DNA of 64,000 bases from the NCBI RefSeq assembly GCF_040183065.1, contig NC_091127.1, positions 23,616,391 to 23,680,390 on the forward strand. Reading direction: 5' to 3'. Source of the stretch: Periplaneta americana (lineage: Eukaryota; Arthropoda; Insecta; Blattodea; Blattidae). The stretch's first letter is position 1; every line of letters begins with the position of its first letter. A model generated the notes under the pieces. That model saw only the letters and a list, made by a program, of their open reading frames with translations, was not told the origin of the DNA and did not search any database. Below are positions 36,201 to 47,105 of the stretch, one piece after another. The translations under genes and the position numbers were made by a program.

Positions 36201-38290
36201 TATAACAACATTGGATCAGTAACAGTGGCGGTTCTGAAGATGCGACTCACAGTCGACGACTTGGAGATAAAACAACATTGGATCAGTAACAGTGGCGGTT
36301 CCGAAGATGCGACTCATAGTCGACGAGATGGAGATATAACAACATTGGTTCAGTGACAGTGGCGGTTACGAAGATGCGATTCACAGTCGACGAGATGGAT
36401 ATAGCAACATTGGATCAGTAACAGTGGCGGTTACGAAGATGCGACTCACAGTCGACGAGATGGAGATATAGCAACAATGGATCAGTAACAGTGGCGGTTA
36501 CGAAGATGCGACTCATAGTCGACGAGATGGAGATATAGCAACATTGGATCAGTAACAGTGGCGGTTACGAAGATGCGACTCATAGTCGACGAGATGGAGA
36601 TATAGCAACACTGGATCAGTAACAGTGGTGGTTCTGAAGATACGACTCACAGTCGACGAGATTGAGATATAACATTGGATTAGTAACAGTGGCGGTTCTG
36701 AAGATGCGACTCACAGTCGACGAGATGGAGATATAACAACATTGGTTCAGTAACAGTGGCGGTTCCGAAGATGCGATTCACAGTCGACGAGATGGAGATA
36801 TAACAACATTGGAACAGTTACAGTGGCGGTTCTGAAGATACGACTCACAGTCGACGAGATGGAGATATAACAACATTGGATCAGTAACAGTGACGGTTCT
36901 GAAGATGCGACTCACAGTCGACGAGATGGAGATATAACAACGCTGGATCAGTAACAGTGGCGGTTGTGAAGATTCGACTCACAGTCGACGAGATAGAGAT
37001 ATAACAACGCTGGATCAGTAACAGTGGCGGTTCTGAAGATGCGACTCACAGTCAACGAGATGGAGATATAACAACATTGGATCAGTAACAGTGGCGGTTC
37101 TGAAGATGCGACTCAAAGTCGACGAGATGGAGATATAAGAACATTGGATCAATAACAGTGGTGGTTCCGAAGATGCGACTCACAGTCGACGAGATGGAGA
37201 TATAACAACATTGGATCAGTAACAGTGGCGGTTCTGAAGATGCGACTCAGTCGACGACTTGGAGATAAAACAACATTGGATCAGTAACAGTGGCGGTTCC
37301 GAAGATGCGACTCACATTCGACGAGATGGAGATATAACAACATTGGATCAGTAACAGTGGCGGTTCCGAAGATGCGACTCATAGTCGACGAGATGGAGAT
37401 ATAACAACATTGGTTCAGTGACAGTGGCGGTTACGAAGATGCGATTCACAGTCGACGAGATGGATATAGCAAAATTGGATCAGTAACAGTGGCGGTTACG
37501 AAGATGCGACTCACAGTCGACGAGATGGAGATATAGCAACAATGGATCAGTAACAGTGGCGGTTCTGAAGATACGACTCACAGTCGACGAGATTGAGATA
37601 TAACATTGGATTAGTAACAGTGGCGGTTCTGAAGATGCGACTCACAGTCGACGAGATGGAGATATAACAACATTGGTTCAGTAACAGTGGCGGTTCCGAA
37701 GATGCGACTCACAGTCGACGAGATGGAGATATAAGAACATTGAATCAGTAACAGTGGCGGTTCTGAAGATGCGACTCATGGTCGACGAGATGGAGATATA
37801 ACATTGGATCAGTAACAGTGGCGGTTCTGAAGATGCGACTCACAGTCGACGAGATGGAGATATAACATTGGATCAGTAACAGTGGCGGTTCTGAAGATGC
37901 GACTCACAGTCGACGAGATGGAGATATAACAACATTGGAACAGTTACAGTGGCGGTTCTGAAGATACGACTCACAGTCGACGAGATGGAGATATAACAAC
38001 ATTGGATCAGTAACAGTGACGGTTCTGAAGATGCGACTCACAGTCGACGAGATGGAGATATAACAACGCTGGATCAGTAACAGTGGCGGTTGTGAAGATT
38101 CGACTCACAGTCGACGAGATAGAGATATAACAACGCTGGATCAGTAACAGTGGCGGTTCTGAAGATGCGACTCACAGTCAACGAGATGGAGATATAACAA
38201 CATTGGATCAGTAACAGTGGCGGTTCTGAAGATGCGACTCACAGTCGACGAGATGGAGATATAACATTGGCTCAGTGACAGTGGCGGTTC
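33226..38290. repeat. 64/67-bp satellite array, about 76 copies
   Basis: The unit reads GAAGATGCGACTCACAGTCG, ACGAGATGGAGATATAAC, (AAC)ATTGGATCAGTAACAGTG, GCGGTTCC. The optional AAC gives 64- or 67-bp units. Each unit has a SalI-type GTCGAC and a small inverted repeat, CGACT-CAC-AGTCG. Longer duplications are visible: a GAGATTAACAAC variant recurs 788 bp apart (33781, 34569) and a GTTGTGAAGATTCGACTC variant recurs about 1.13 kb apart (36963, 38090). No relation to the 82-bp satellite was seen. Confidence 0.95.
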
Positions 38291-38426
38291 ATGTCTAAAG
38301 TGACAAGAGGTTCACTACTTTTATATTACATAGTTTTCCAACAATTTAAACAATATCTCATTTCTGAAAATTAAAAAAAAAAGAAAACTACAGTTCTTTA
38401 AAGTAGATAATTGCCTTTAAAATGGG

Positions 38427-38456
38427 CCTGATGATGATGATGATGATGATGATGAA
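38427..38456. repeat. GAT trinucleotide microsatellite
   Basis: Nine or ten GAT units between the satellite edge and the foldback element. Confidence 0.9.
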
Positions 38457-38491
38457 CTATCTTTGGAAGAACATAAAGATTTTTCCTTATA

Positions 38492-39232
38492 TGTACGTGA
38501 ACGATCACAAATATTACCAGAAAATGCAGGCTTCAAATTTCTAAAATTTTATAAGAAAATGAATTCACAATTGGAAAAAAATTACAAGGTATCACAACAA
38601 GACTTATGAGAACTTAAACATCTGATAAAAGTATAAAAAGGCTACTAATATTTTTTAGAATTCACTTTTTACTTTAAATTAAATTTTCCAACATTTGAAA
38701 ATTTTTACACATATTTTATAACTCCACAACCATTAGAGATAGAATTCTGAAATTTCGTACACTGATTTAACTTGCATTTATGCAAAAGACAGACTACAAT
38801 AATGTCCATTTCTTTGAAAATAGAAAAATTAGGTCACAAAACATTATGCAAATTTTAATATATTTTATATATGGCAAATAAAAAATTAATTGTATTAAAA
38901 TAAACAAATCTACATGTCTGAGAGTAGTCTACTTTTCAGAAATAAGTGTTTATTACATGCAGGAAAAATATTAAAGATGTCAGAGAGACCATAACAATGT
39001 TATGGTTACCAAATGATGTAACTGCAGAATTCTTTTGTTTTTTTCATACCTTGATAAAACTGGTTTGAAAAATATTATTAGTAATCTTTTTTATACTTCT
39101 ATTAGATATTTAAGTTCTAATAAGTCTTGTTGTGGTACCTTGTAATTTTTGTCCAGCTTTGAGTTCATTTTCTTATAAAATTTTAGAAATTTAGAGCCTA
39201 CATTTTCTGATATTTGTGGTCGTTCACGTACA
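38492..39232. mobile_element. Foldback element with long inverted repeats, 741 bp
   Basis: TGTACGTGAACGATCAC at 38492 is mirrored by GTGGTCGTTCACGTACA ending at 39232, and similarity extends about 170 bp into both arms. TA lies on both sides (38490-38491, 39233-39234). The left arm through 38785 matches the reverse complement of 1-300. No open frame is preserved. Confidence 0.8.
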
Positions 39233-39559
39233 TACCCTTACGTTATCATTCTGTCTTTCAATATTCTGCCTGAAAACTGAGCTAAGCTGTTGCCTAATTT
39301 CTGTTCTTCCAAGGACTGATAAATCTAAGCAAGCATTCTTATGAGCAATAGATAGATTCCTCATGTTTCTTAGTTTTCTTTGTCAAACGGCTTAAATCTG
39401 ACACACCGATCATGTCCAGCTCGCATCTTCACCCTTAGCAAAGGCAGCGGAAACAAAATAATTTATTTGTGGATTCACAACCGCAAATCCAGCTGTTTCT
39501 TTCATATTTTTTACATTGAAAGCCCTGCAAAATGTCTTACCTCAGCTTATTTGGTAAAA
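39233..39559. other. No gene seen
   Basis: Short spacer between the foldback element and a transposase relic. The coding remnant on the minus strand may extend into it, but I cannot follow it. Confidence 0.35.
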
Positions 39560-39830
39560 TCCCCTTGACATGCTTTACCCGTTTCCCAATATTTACGATG
39601 CGCGTAGTTTTGATATTTTTTGCAGTATTTTGACACGTGGACTATGGGAGACCAGTTTCTTGGGAAAGTTTTCGCAATTATTTTTATGGTGACGCCAGTA
39701 ACCGCTTCTTTACATCCTGTATTGTCTCTTCAGACGGTTTTCGGTTCCTGAACGCTGTATTTCCCGTTGTCTCTAACTTTCTTACCAATCCCTGGATACA
39801 GTACTATGAAGGTGCACGTTTCACACCAAA
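39560..39830 (-). pseudogene. Helix-turn-helix N-terminus of a Tc1/mariner-type transposase
   Basis: The minus strand reads VRKLETTGNTAFRNRKPSEE, then TIQDVKKRLLASP, two nonsense codons, LRKLSQETGLP, another stop, STCQNTAKNIKTTRI. This follows the DUF4817-plus-HTH N-terminus of insect Tc1/mariner-like transposases ('LLASPRKS-R-LSQETGLS-ST'). Three stops interrupt it and the DDE domain is not found. A competing plus-strand frame of 101 residues (39637-39942) is a shadow of this relic. Confidence 0.6.
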
Positions 39831-40309
39831 TGTCATGAATAGAAGGCGTGAGAAATTAGGAACTTCTTTAATTTGGCTTGTTGCACTGTGTCATAGATGT
39901 AGATATATTCAATGTTTCGAAGCACAGTATCGTCTCCATTAGAGAGGTCAAAAAATTCTGTATTTTCGAGTCTGATCGTAACATGAACAGCTCTGCGGAC
40001 ACCCACGAGATCGAGCATACAGTAGCCTACTCTTTGCCATAGTAACAGTTTACGTTTTTATTTGCTATAAATCCTAGATCATATATAGGCCTACCCAGAT
40101 TGCTCGGCCTTATAGGTTTTGACGGTAACAACTTTTGTCAGCTTTACTATGCTGCCATCTAGTTGTTACATAAGGAGTCACGTTATAACTCCCATTTGAA
40201 TTGCATTAGCGAATGTACTGCCATCTTGTGTTCGTTTACAGCAGACGGGTGGCGATCCTGGTGGTTATTCTCTTCAAAGTGCTACCGATTTTAACATAGG
40301 GATTATCAA

Positions 40310-40312
<3 letters not shown>
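39831..40312. other. No gene seen
   Basis: Spacer leading into the TA microsatellite. No domain. Confidence 0.4.
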
Positions 40313-40379
<67 letters not shown>

Positions 40380-40386
40380 TATATAC
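40313..40386. repeat. TA dinucleotide microsatellite
   Basis: About 30 TA units followed by a few ATATAC variants. Confidence 0.95.
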
Positions 40387-40516
40387 ATGATCTAGGCTAT
40401 AATGAAGGTCTAGGGTTCATTCATATCAATACCCCTCTGTACACTTGTAACTAAACATCAATCGCAAAAGATGACTTGCACTTTTGATTCTTAATTACAT
40501 GACCTCAAGTGTGTCT

Positions 40517-40640
40517 TTGTCTGAGCTGTCCGAAGACAGGTCTGAACCTCACAAGTGATACCAAGAAGGCATCACTTATGAGGCAATTAGGCCAGGAGAT
40601 AAAGGGGTAAGGTGGCCAGTTCCTTTAACGAGCACAAAAT
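40517..40640 (+). repeat. Dispersed repeat with GTCCGAAGACAGGTCTGAAC
   Basis: CTGTCCGAAGACAGGTCTGA, CCTCACAAGTGATACCAA, then CCAGGAGATA and GGTGGCCAGTTCCTTT. The same order occurs at 50395-50570, with a truncated copy at 21597. It could be a SINE or LINE 3' region and has no coding part. Confidence 0.65.
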
Positions 40641-41541
40641 ATGAACCACTTTACTGTCAGGCACGTTATCCATCCATGGTGAGCTACAGGTGAATCCAAA
40701 TTAAATTTTACAACGATGATTACGGATAAGTGGTGAAATTCCGACAGAATAAACGAGAGTACTTTGCGAAAACCTGCCCCAAATTTTGTCCGCCGTAAAT
40801 TACAATTGAATTCCTAGGTCTCCAGCGTGGAAGGATGACTAATAATATTCCCCCTAAAATTAATAACTGGATAAACAAATAAACATTAACTTACAAGAAA
40901 GTGTCTGGACATCCACTTTCTGGGACATTCTGTGCCAGATGAACGGGGTCGATGAGACGCGACGCATTGTTCGTCTCTTGTTTTTATTCTTGTTTCATGC
41001 GTCTGCGAGACATGTAAAATTTATAGCAACAAGCTCTGCATACAGTTCACGCCTTTTTCACTATCGCTTATCTACAGTAATTCCTGAAGCAGCCGCCAGG
41101 GAGAAACGTCCCGACGGAACAGTCGACTGTCACAACAGTCAGATATTGTTGCATCAATGCAACACACGTAAGAGAAATAAATAATGCAAACAATTTTATT
41201 GAAAGAAAAACAGAGATGCATTTGAATTCTCTGCTTTCATTTTCACCAAAGCACGGTATCTATTAATAGTAAATTACAGTTTAAGAGAGTAAAATTAGAT
41301 TTTATCCACGAGTGGGAAGTTTAGCGCCCGAGGCGAAGCCGAGTGTGTTAATTTCAACGAGCGCATAAACCCTGTTTACTCTCGTGTGCTATAGGCCTAC
41401 ATTATTTTATCCATTACTGGTTTCTACATTTTATTATTGGTATCTAAATTTAATTTTAAATTGTAAGCTTTTTCTTTGTAATGTGTTGCTTATGAAGAAG
41501 TTATAAATGAATGAATGAAAGGATTTCATTGTTGGTAATAT
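40641..41541. other. No gene seen
   Basis: An 81-residue plus-strand frame (40939-41184) has no domain. AT-rich remainder. Confidence 0.4.
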
Positions 41542-41728
41542 CACAGTCTAGTAGCCTATATACAGTCACGAAGCTTGAGTTGATGAGGGTATTAGGAACA
41601 ATAGACTGTGCGGTACTGTTTCACATTGTATATGATGAGGAGATAGTAGCGATCCTAGTGGTTAGCAACTATCTATGAATGCATATTCCCTACGTATTGA
41701 GCTTCGTGACTGTATATACTAGACTGTG
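41542..41728. mobile_element. 187-bp MITE with CACAGTCTAGTA ends
   Basis: CACAGTCTAGTAGCCTATATACAGTCACGAAGCT at the left is mirrored at the right (AGCTTCGTGACTGTATATAC, then TAGACTGTG) over about 38 bp. The flanks GTAATAT and GTAATGT are near-identical. A very similar MITE is familiar to me from other insect genomes. Non-coding. Confidence 0.7.
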
Positions 41729-41769
41729 GTAATGTGTTGGTTGCCAAGGAGAGTGTGATTAAAAATATA

Positions 41770-42817
41770 CAGGGTGTCCACCATGAACCTGACACATTTG
41801 AAATTGCTGTATAATTCATACTGCTTGGGGTAAAAAGAAAAGAATGCATGCGATATCAAGAGTAACTCACCAAGTTTTATTAAAAAAATCAGTACGCCTC
41901 AACATGAGATCCTCTCGTTGCACGAAGAACATCTAGCCTGAATTCAATTTCCTGCCAGGTCTTCAGAAGCATCTCAGGCGTAACGGAATTGACGGCATCT
42001 CTTATGCGGCCGCCTAGCTGTTGAAGATCACGAATTTTGTGGCCTGTATACATTTTGTTCTTGACAAATCCGCACCACACATTTAATTTCGGGCTGTCAC
42101 GAATGTGTTCCACAATGCAGCGTGGGTTTTCTAACCCCCAAATACGCGCATTATGTGTGTTGACTTTGCCCGATAAATGAAAAGTGGCCTCATCAGAAAA
42201 AGCAATGCGAGTTAAAAATGTTGGGTCTTCATCAATGTGCTGTAACACGTCGATAGCAAATGCCTGCCTCTTATTACCGTCATCTGGTTTCAATTCATGA
42301 ACCAACTGCAATTTGTACGCATGAAACCCAAGAGTGCGATGCAGTCTTTCTGTACCGTGGACTTCGGCATCTGCAGTTCTTGTCCCGCTTGTCGAATTGA
42401 CTTGCGTGGACTTCGTTCATACGCCTGTCTCACTGGTGCTACACGCTCCTCTGATACGCGCACATTACCGCCACCATGCAATTTCACCACACTTCCCGTT
42501 GCCAAAAAGTGATGTTTCCATGTCTTAATGGTGTTCATGGTGGGTCCTTCTGGAACACGCTCCGAAAGTTGCGTTGCACTTGAATCACCGAATTTGTTTC
42601 AGCATACCACCAGATCGCTTGTGCTCGCTCTTGCGCTGTCGCCATTTTGACTTAAGCTACCGCAGCGCCACGTACAACCTCTCGCGCGGGTTTTTAAAAA
42701 TAGCCAACGAAATTTCCACAGTTTCTCTACATATTGCAATGCATGTTACCAACTTATTTCCATTCATTGATTTTTGGCAGCCAAATGAAATGTGTCAGGT
42801 TCATGGTGGACACACTG
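41770..42817 (-). mobile_element. Tc1/mariner-superfamily element, internally deleted
   Basis: The terminal repeats CAGGGTGTCCACCATGAACC (41770) and GGTTCATGGTGGACACACTG (ending 42817) match over about 30 bp. TA is duplicated at 41768-41769 and 42818-42819. It is 1048 bp long, with the transposase remnant on the minus strand. Because the terminal repeats are still nearly identical, the insertion looks comparatively young. Confidence 0.85.
41889..42645 (-). pseudogene. Tc1/mariner-type transposase lacking the second and third catalytic Asp
   Basis: ATG at 42645 starts MATAQERAQAIWWYAETNS. A frameshift near 42540 leads to the HTH part (KSIRQAGQELQMPKSTVQK). A second frameshift near 42320 leads to the catalytic part (FSDEATFHLSGKVNTHNARIW and LNVWCGF). 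The first Asp of the DDE triad is present in FSDEATF. After KNKMYTG the sequence jumps to the C-terminal GGRIRDAVNSVTPEMLLKTW, so the segment with the second and third acidic residues is deleted. It stops at 41889. It cannot be catalytically active. Confidence 0.75.
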
Positions 42818-42872
42818 TATAATAAACTGCTGTGAATAAAGTCACATGCAAACAACAAAACATCAAGTCTAT

Positions 42873-42995
42873 GAACATACCAATATCTATAAGTGCGTTA
42901 ATAAGTTTAAAAATGGTAGGCTAGAACGAGTAATGGATGAAGAACACACAGGAAGACCAGTCGAAGTTTCAAACAACATTTCAAAAGGATATTAA
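42873..42995 (+). pseudogene. Second mariner-type relic (HTH linker region)
   Basis: The plus strand reads NKFKNGRLERVMDEEHTGRP then VEVSNN, which fits the mariner 'FK-GR-S--D--R-GRP' linker after the first HTH. It ends at TAA near 42993. Similarity continues weakly downstream (AREISVQYMAFKFHISV). It is unrelated in orientation to the element immediately to its left. Confidence 0.55.
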
Positions 42996-43281
42996 CAAGA
43001 TTAATTGGAATGCTAGAGAAATAAGTGTTCAATATATGGCATTTAAATTTCATATAAGTGTGAGAATTTAATTTCGTACTCCTTATCTTTATTCTTCAAT
43101 GTAAAGTACCGGTAATATGTGGTTATTGTTGACTGGCCATTCATCTTTCAGATAATCTCATTTCCCTCCAAAGAACCTAATTTTCGATATCCAATGCGTA
43201 ATTTAAAATCCTGACCTAAAACTGTTATGCCAATTCACGTTGAAAATATAAGCGTTACCTTTATAACATAAACATAATTGT

Positions 43282-44099
43282 AATAGTAATATACGTTACA
43301 AGAGCGGTATGTTGACGTTTTCATGTTCGAGGAAAAGATTAAAAAAGCTCAACTACGTTTCGCTTTTTCAATCTTTTCCTCGAACATGAAAACAAACATA
43401 CCGCTCGTGTATCGTACATTATTTTGTGCGAAGATCGTTTATTACATATCTGAAAGACGAATTTCTAATTAGTTGCAATGAAATCTCCATGTTGGTTTCT
43501 GTTTAATGACGCCAACTTCGGAACACCAAAATATCTTTCTTCCACATTGTTGCTGTAAAATGTTTTCTGTGTTTACTATACTCCAGCAGGCCGTGATATA
43601 CGTCTGTCTTCCCACCCCCCCCCCCCAGTCTATAAATGCGAACTTAAAACAAACTGTAAGGTTATGTAATGATTTATTTTTCATTTTAATATTTTAACAA
43701 TATTATTTATATAACATATTGCAGTAATAACATCGGCATCTGGAATCTCGTTGATTTTTTTCACGGCTTTCTTAATGTTACTTGTATCAGGAATGCAATA
43801 AGTTTCGTGGAGTAGTAGACTTTACTTAATTTTTGCAAATATTTAAAAACAATAATTAACATTGCAATTTAGGTGAAATTGCAGTGGTAAGTTTCCAATT
43901 TATAATTATTACTATGTCAAACGTCTCTAAAAATAATATGTTAAAAGCCTAAAGCAGTAAAATGAATGTCGCGCTTAAGCGGTAAGAAGAGGGAAATTGT
44001 TATGTGTGTTACGTTGGGAATACTGAATGTGGTATTTCACACATATCGCGTATTGGTTCTGTGAGGAAAACAAGCAAATACGCACGATCTCGCACAAAG
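43282..44099 (+). repeat. Dispersed hairpin repeat, copy 3 (loop inverted)
   Basis: Same limits as copy 2 (AATAGTAATATACGTTACAA to CGCACGATCTCGCACAAA). The hairpin at 43302-43406 has long arms (43302-43340 and 43370-43406, AGCGGTATGTTGACGTTTTC type) around a loop that reads AAAAAAGCTCAACTACGTTT, the reverse complement of the loop in copies 1 and 2. Confidence 0.85.
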
Positions 44100-44104
44100 A
44101 TAAT

Positions 44105-44245
44105 TAACTGGTAACCATGGAAATATAATAACGACGCCATTTCAACATGTTCTATCATCTACTTCAGCGATCTATGACTGCGTATTGTTTTAAAATAACG
44201 CAAACATAAAGAAGAAAAGTTGCAGTTTGAAAAATTTCATGCCAA
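44105..44245. mobile_element. Fragment of the Tourist-like MITE family
   Basis: ACTGGTAACCATGGAAATAT and AACGACGCCATTTC match the internal part of 48843-49657 (GGTAACCATGGAAACATAAC, ACGACGCCACTTCC). No termini are preserved. Confidence 0.5.
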
Positions 44246-44294
44246 CATAATTATTACCCTTACGTAATTAATTGTGAATGCTTTCATTGAGTAA

Positions 44295-44390
44295 TTTCTC
44301 GCGAAAAACAACAACTGAATAGACTACAGTGGACTATAGTGGACTTTATGTTGTCAGCAAACAGCTGGATACATTAAGAAGATTGATTGA
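44295..44390 (+). mobile_element. 96-bp 5'-truncated LINE insertion with 13-bp duplication
   Basis: TTTCATTGAGTAA is duplicated at 44282-44294 and 44391-44403. The insert is only the 3' end of the LINE seen at 54256-56149 (AACAACAACTGAATAGACTA ... CAGCTGGATACATTAAGAAG) with a GATTGATTGA tail. Confidence 0.85.
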
Positions 44391-44403
44391 TTTCATTGAG
44401 TAA

Positions 44404-45083
44404 CACAGATACAAGGTTAGTGTAACTCGAGAATGCGAAGCGATATAACGTTCGCAGTATTGTCAAACAATTCGTAACGAACAAGGCTGTAATTTAAATT
44501 CAACAACAATCTGCGTCTCCGATGCAACCTACTAAAAAAAAGCGGAACAACTGGATAATACCCACGGCAGACCAATATCGATAGTCGACCCTACTCGCTG
44601 GCCACTAGTCACCGGGCCGTACCGAGCCGTATCAAACAAAATATAATCGAAATGGTGGTAGTCAAATTCGCGACTATATTCTTAAATAATTCACTCCATT
44701 AGTCAAGTTCAAGGTTTTATGTAGTACAACGGCGGTTTTTTGAATGCATTAAAAGAAAATGAAGATGTAATAAGATCATAAACTAGGTTATCACAAGGAA
44801 ATTAACAGGAAAAAAGGTGTGTTTCACGGAATACCATTAAAATGACGGAAAGTAAATTTCCGGTTAATGTTTGCCAAAGCGTAAAGTACGTAATTATGAC
44901 GGCGTTGCTGTTTTATTTCTGGCCTAAAGAAAAATACCTAGCCTTTTACGAAAAAAAAATGTAGGGACCATGAAATTATTCACCGCTTTCATTATAGACC
45001 TATTATTTTTTTTATCAATATTACGAATCAAAAACTGTCATATTATATAATTTTAACTACTACATGGACGAATGAAATGAAGC
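44404..45083. other. No gene seen
   Basis: Spacer with no domain. The composition is mixed near 44560-44640. Confidence 0.4.
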
Positions 45084-45232
45084 TAACCTAACCAAAGCTA
45101 ACCTAACCTAACCTAACCTAACCAAAGCTAGCCTAACCTAACCAAAGCTAATCTAACCTAACCAAAGCTAACCTAAGCTAAGCTAAGCTAACCTAACCTA
45201 AGCTAAGCTAATCTAACCTAACATAACCTTCG
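45084..45232. repeat. Degenerate interstitial telomere-like CCTAA tract
   Basis: Runs of ACCTAACCTAACC alternate with AACCAAAGCTAACC and AAGCTAAGCTAAGC. CCTAA is the complement of the TTAGG arthropod telomere unit. The admixed AAGCTA units and the internal position argue against an active telomere. The tract may have arisen by local slippage or telomere-derived insertion. Confidence 0.6.
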
Positions 45233-45594
45233 TAAATGCAAGGCCTGTAACCGGAGCAAGAAGGGATCTCAATCATTTAATCTGCAATGTACACGCAAAA
45301 ATAAATTCAAGTAAGGATCACGTCCCGAGCCTCTCCTCTAAGGCACTCGTCATAATTTACTCGCAATATTTACGCAAATACACATTGTCGCTAACAGTGG
45401 CGCTATCTCTCAATAATGTTCAGAACGAAGGAGGTAGACAGAGAGAGAAAAAAATTTCTCCCGCCAACTACGCCACACACCAATGTCATGTTCTTATGTT
45501 GGTGACATTGTGTATTTACTTAAATTTGGTGATAAACGTAACGGCACGGTTCAAAGCGACCGTGCTAATTCTCCAGTATAGCGAAAAAAGCAAT
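45233..45594. other. No gene seen
   Basis: Spacer before the LINE end. The 88-residue frame at 45385-45651 is unconvincing and runs into the LINE. Confidence 0.4.
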
Positions 45595-46055
45595 GTTAGA
45601 ATTTATTTTCTGTTGTTCTGTATGGCTGTGAAACTTGAACTCTCACTTTGAGAGAGGCACACAGATTAAGGGTGTTCGAGAATAAGGTGTTTAGGAAAAT
45701 ATTTGGAGCTAAAAAGGATGACGTTACAGGAGAATGGAGAAAGATGCACAACGCAAAACTGCGCGCATTGTATTCTTCACATAACATGATTAGGAACATT
45801 AAATCCAGACGTTTTGGCAGATATGTAACACGTATGGGTGAATCCAGAAATACATATAGAGCGTTAGTTGGAAGACCAGAAGGAAAAAGACATTTGGGGA
45901 GGCCGAGACGAAGATGGGAGAATAATATTTAAATGTATTTGAGGGAGATGGGATATGTTGGTAGGAACTGGATTAATCTTACTCAGGATAGGGACCGATG
46001 GCGGGCTTATATCAGGGCGGCAATGAACCTCCGGGTTCACTAAAATACATTTATA
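45595..46055 (+). pseudogene. 5'-truncated LINE, C-terminal domain
   Basis: Starts within CETWTL-type sequence (LLFCMAVKLELSL is the shifted remnant). It then reads [20 protein letters not shown], and later RMGESRNTYRALVGRPEGKR and LGRPRRRWENNI, to a stop at 45930. The terminal WRAYIRAAMNL block follows in another frame. The Trp-Ala-Gly-His-Val motif is altered to GRYVTRMGES. Same family as 23200 and 47106. Confidence 0.8.
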
Positions 46056-46768
46056 AGTACTCTCACACATTTCAGAAGTCATAAAAGATTTGTGATATTG
46101 TCCTAGCATGCGACTTATGTTGTTATGTCTACCTTCCGTAAAAAAAAAAAAAGTTTTGTACCTACTTTGATGTCAAATGAGCGAATTAAGCGTTTCTAAA
46201 CGTAATTAACAACACTTGAGATATATCAACAACGAGCGTTGATGGTGAAATAAGAAACATAATATGAACACTTTTACTAACTTACAAAATGAAATTTCCC
46301 TTCTATTTTAACGTGATTTCAGCCTGTATATGAATGACCCTCAGACAGTAAGAAGTGAAAATAGCAACAGCAGTAATGTCAAAGATGATAATAATAATGT
46401 TAGCTACGAATGCAATGCAATGAGCTTATCTATTCCCGAAGCAGACAAAGGCTAATTGAGCTTGTGATGAATGGATACTAATCTAATTATATTGGGAAGC
46501 GGACAGGGAGTGATGACTATGTATGACGCAAGCGGATATCAGCCGCAATTCGGTGCTTATTACGATAATGCTGGATAAAAAATTAGAGCGTTGTGTTGTT
46601 TGTCATGCAGGTGGATTTCATGAAAGCTGATATTCCAGGACCGTCTGTACCCGCTGCTTATTGATTTAGCTGATACATATTTTATTTATTTTCTTTTATT
46701 TATTCATATTTATTTATCTTACAGTCCTCTCTGAGACTCGAGTTGTTCCAAATCGAGCGGATTCGGGA
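46056..46768. other. No gene seen
   Basis: AT-rich, with an A-run at 46141. No domain or paired termini. Confidence 0.4.
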
Positions 46769-46914
46769 CAGTGGCGGCTCGTGATAAAATATTATGTGTT
46801 CACAATTTTGTGTTCCAAAATCGAAGAGAATTTAAAATCGTTTTTAGCCTAATATGAAATGTCATGATTCCAATGTTTCACTGTCGAAAAAACCGTATAT
46901 AAATTCAAAACAAC

Positions 46915-46956
<42 letters not shown>

Positions 46957-47105
46957 AACCTAGTCTTTTTATTTTCAATTTTTCCTGAAAAGCCACTTTA
47001 CCCAATTCTTTACTCTTCAAAATTACTTGAACAGAGTTCACTGTTTACGTTTGTTAAAAATTAATACATAAAATAATTTACAAAAGCGTGTGTTCAGTAA
47101 TAGCT
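46769..47105. mobile_element. Left end of a hAT element
   Basis: CAGTGGCGGCTCGTGATAAA matches the termini of the hATs at 10516 and 19502. No right terminus was found before or after the LINE at 47106-48069, which may have inserted into it. An AAT microsatellite lies at 46919-46953. Confidence 0.5.

Noticed and set aside
24578..38290. Repeat-spacer arrays resembling CRISPR
   Set aside because: The units are contiguous 82-bp and 64/67-bp tandem copies with no unique spacers, in a eukaryotic context.
39637..39942. 101-residue plus-strand frame
   Set aside because: It is the shadow of the minus-strand HTH relic, which matches a known transposase pattern.
45084..45232. Chromosome end
   Set aside because: The CCTAA tract is only about 150 bp, impure and flanked by ordinary sequence and LINEs on both sides.
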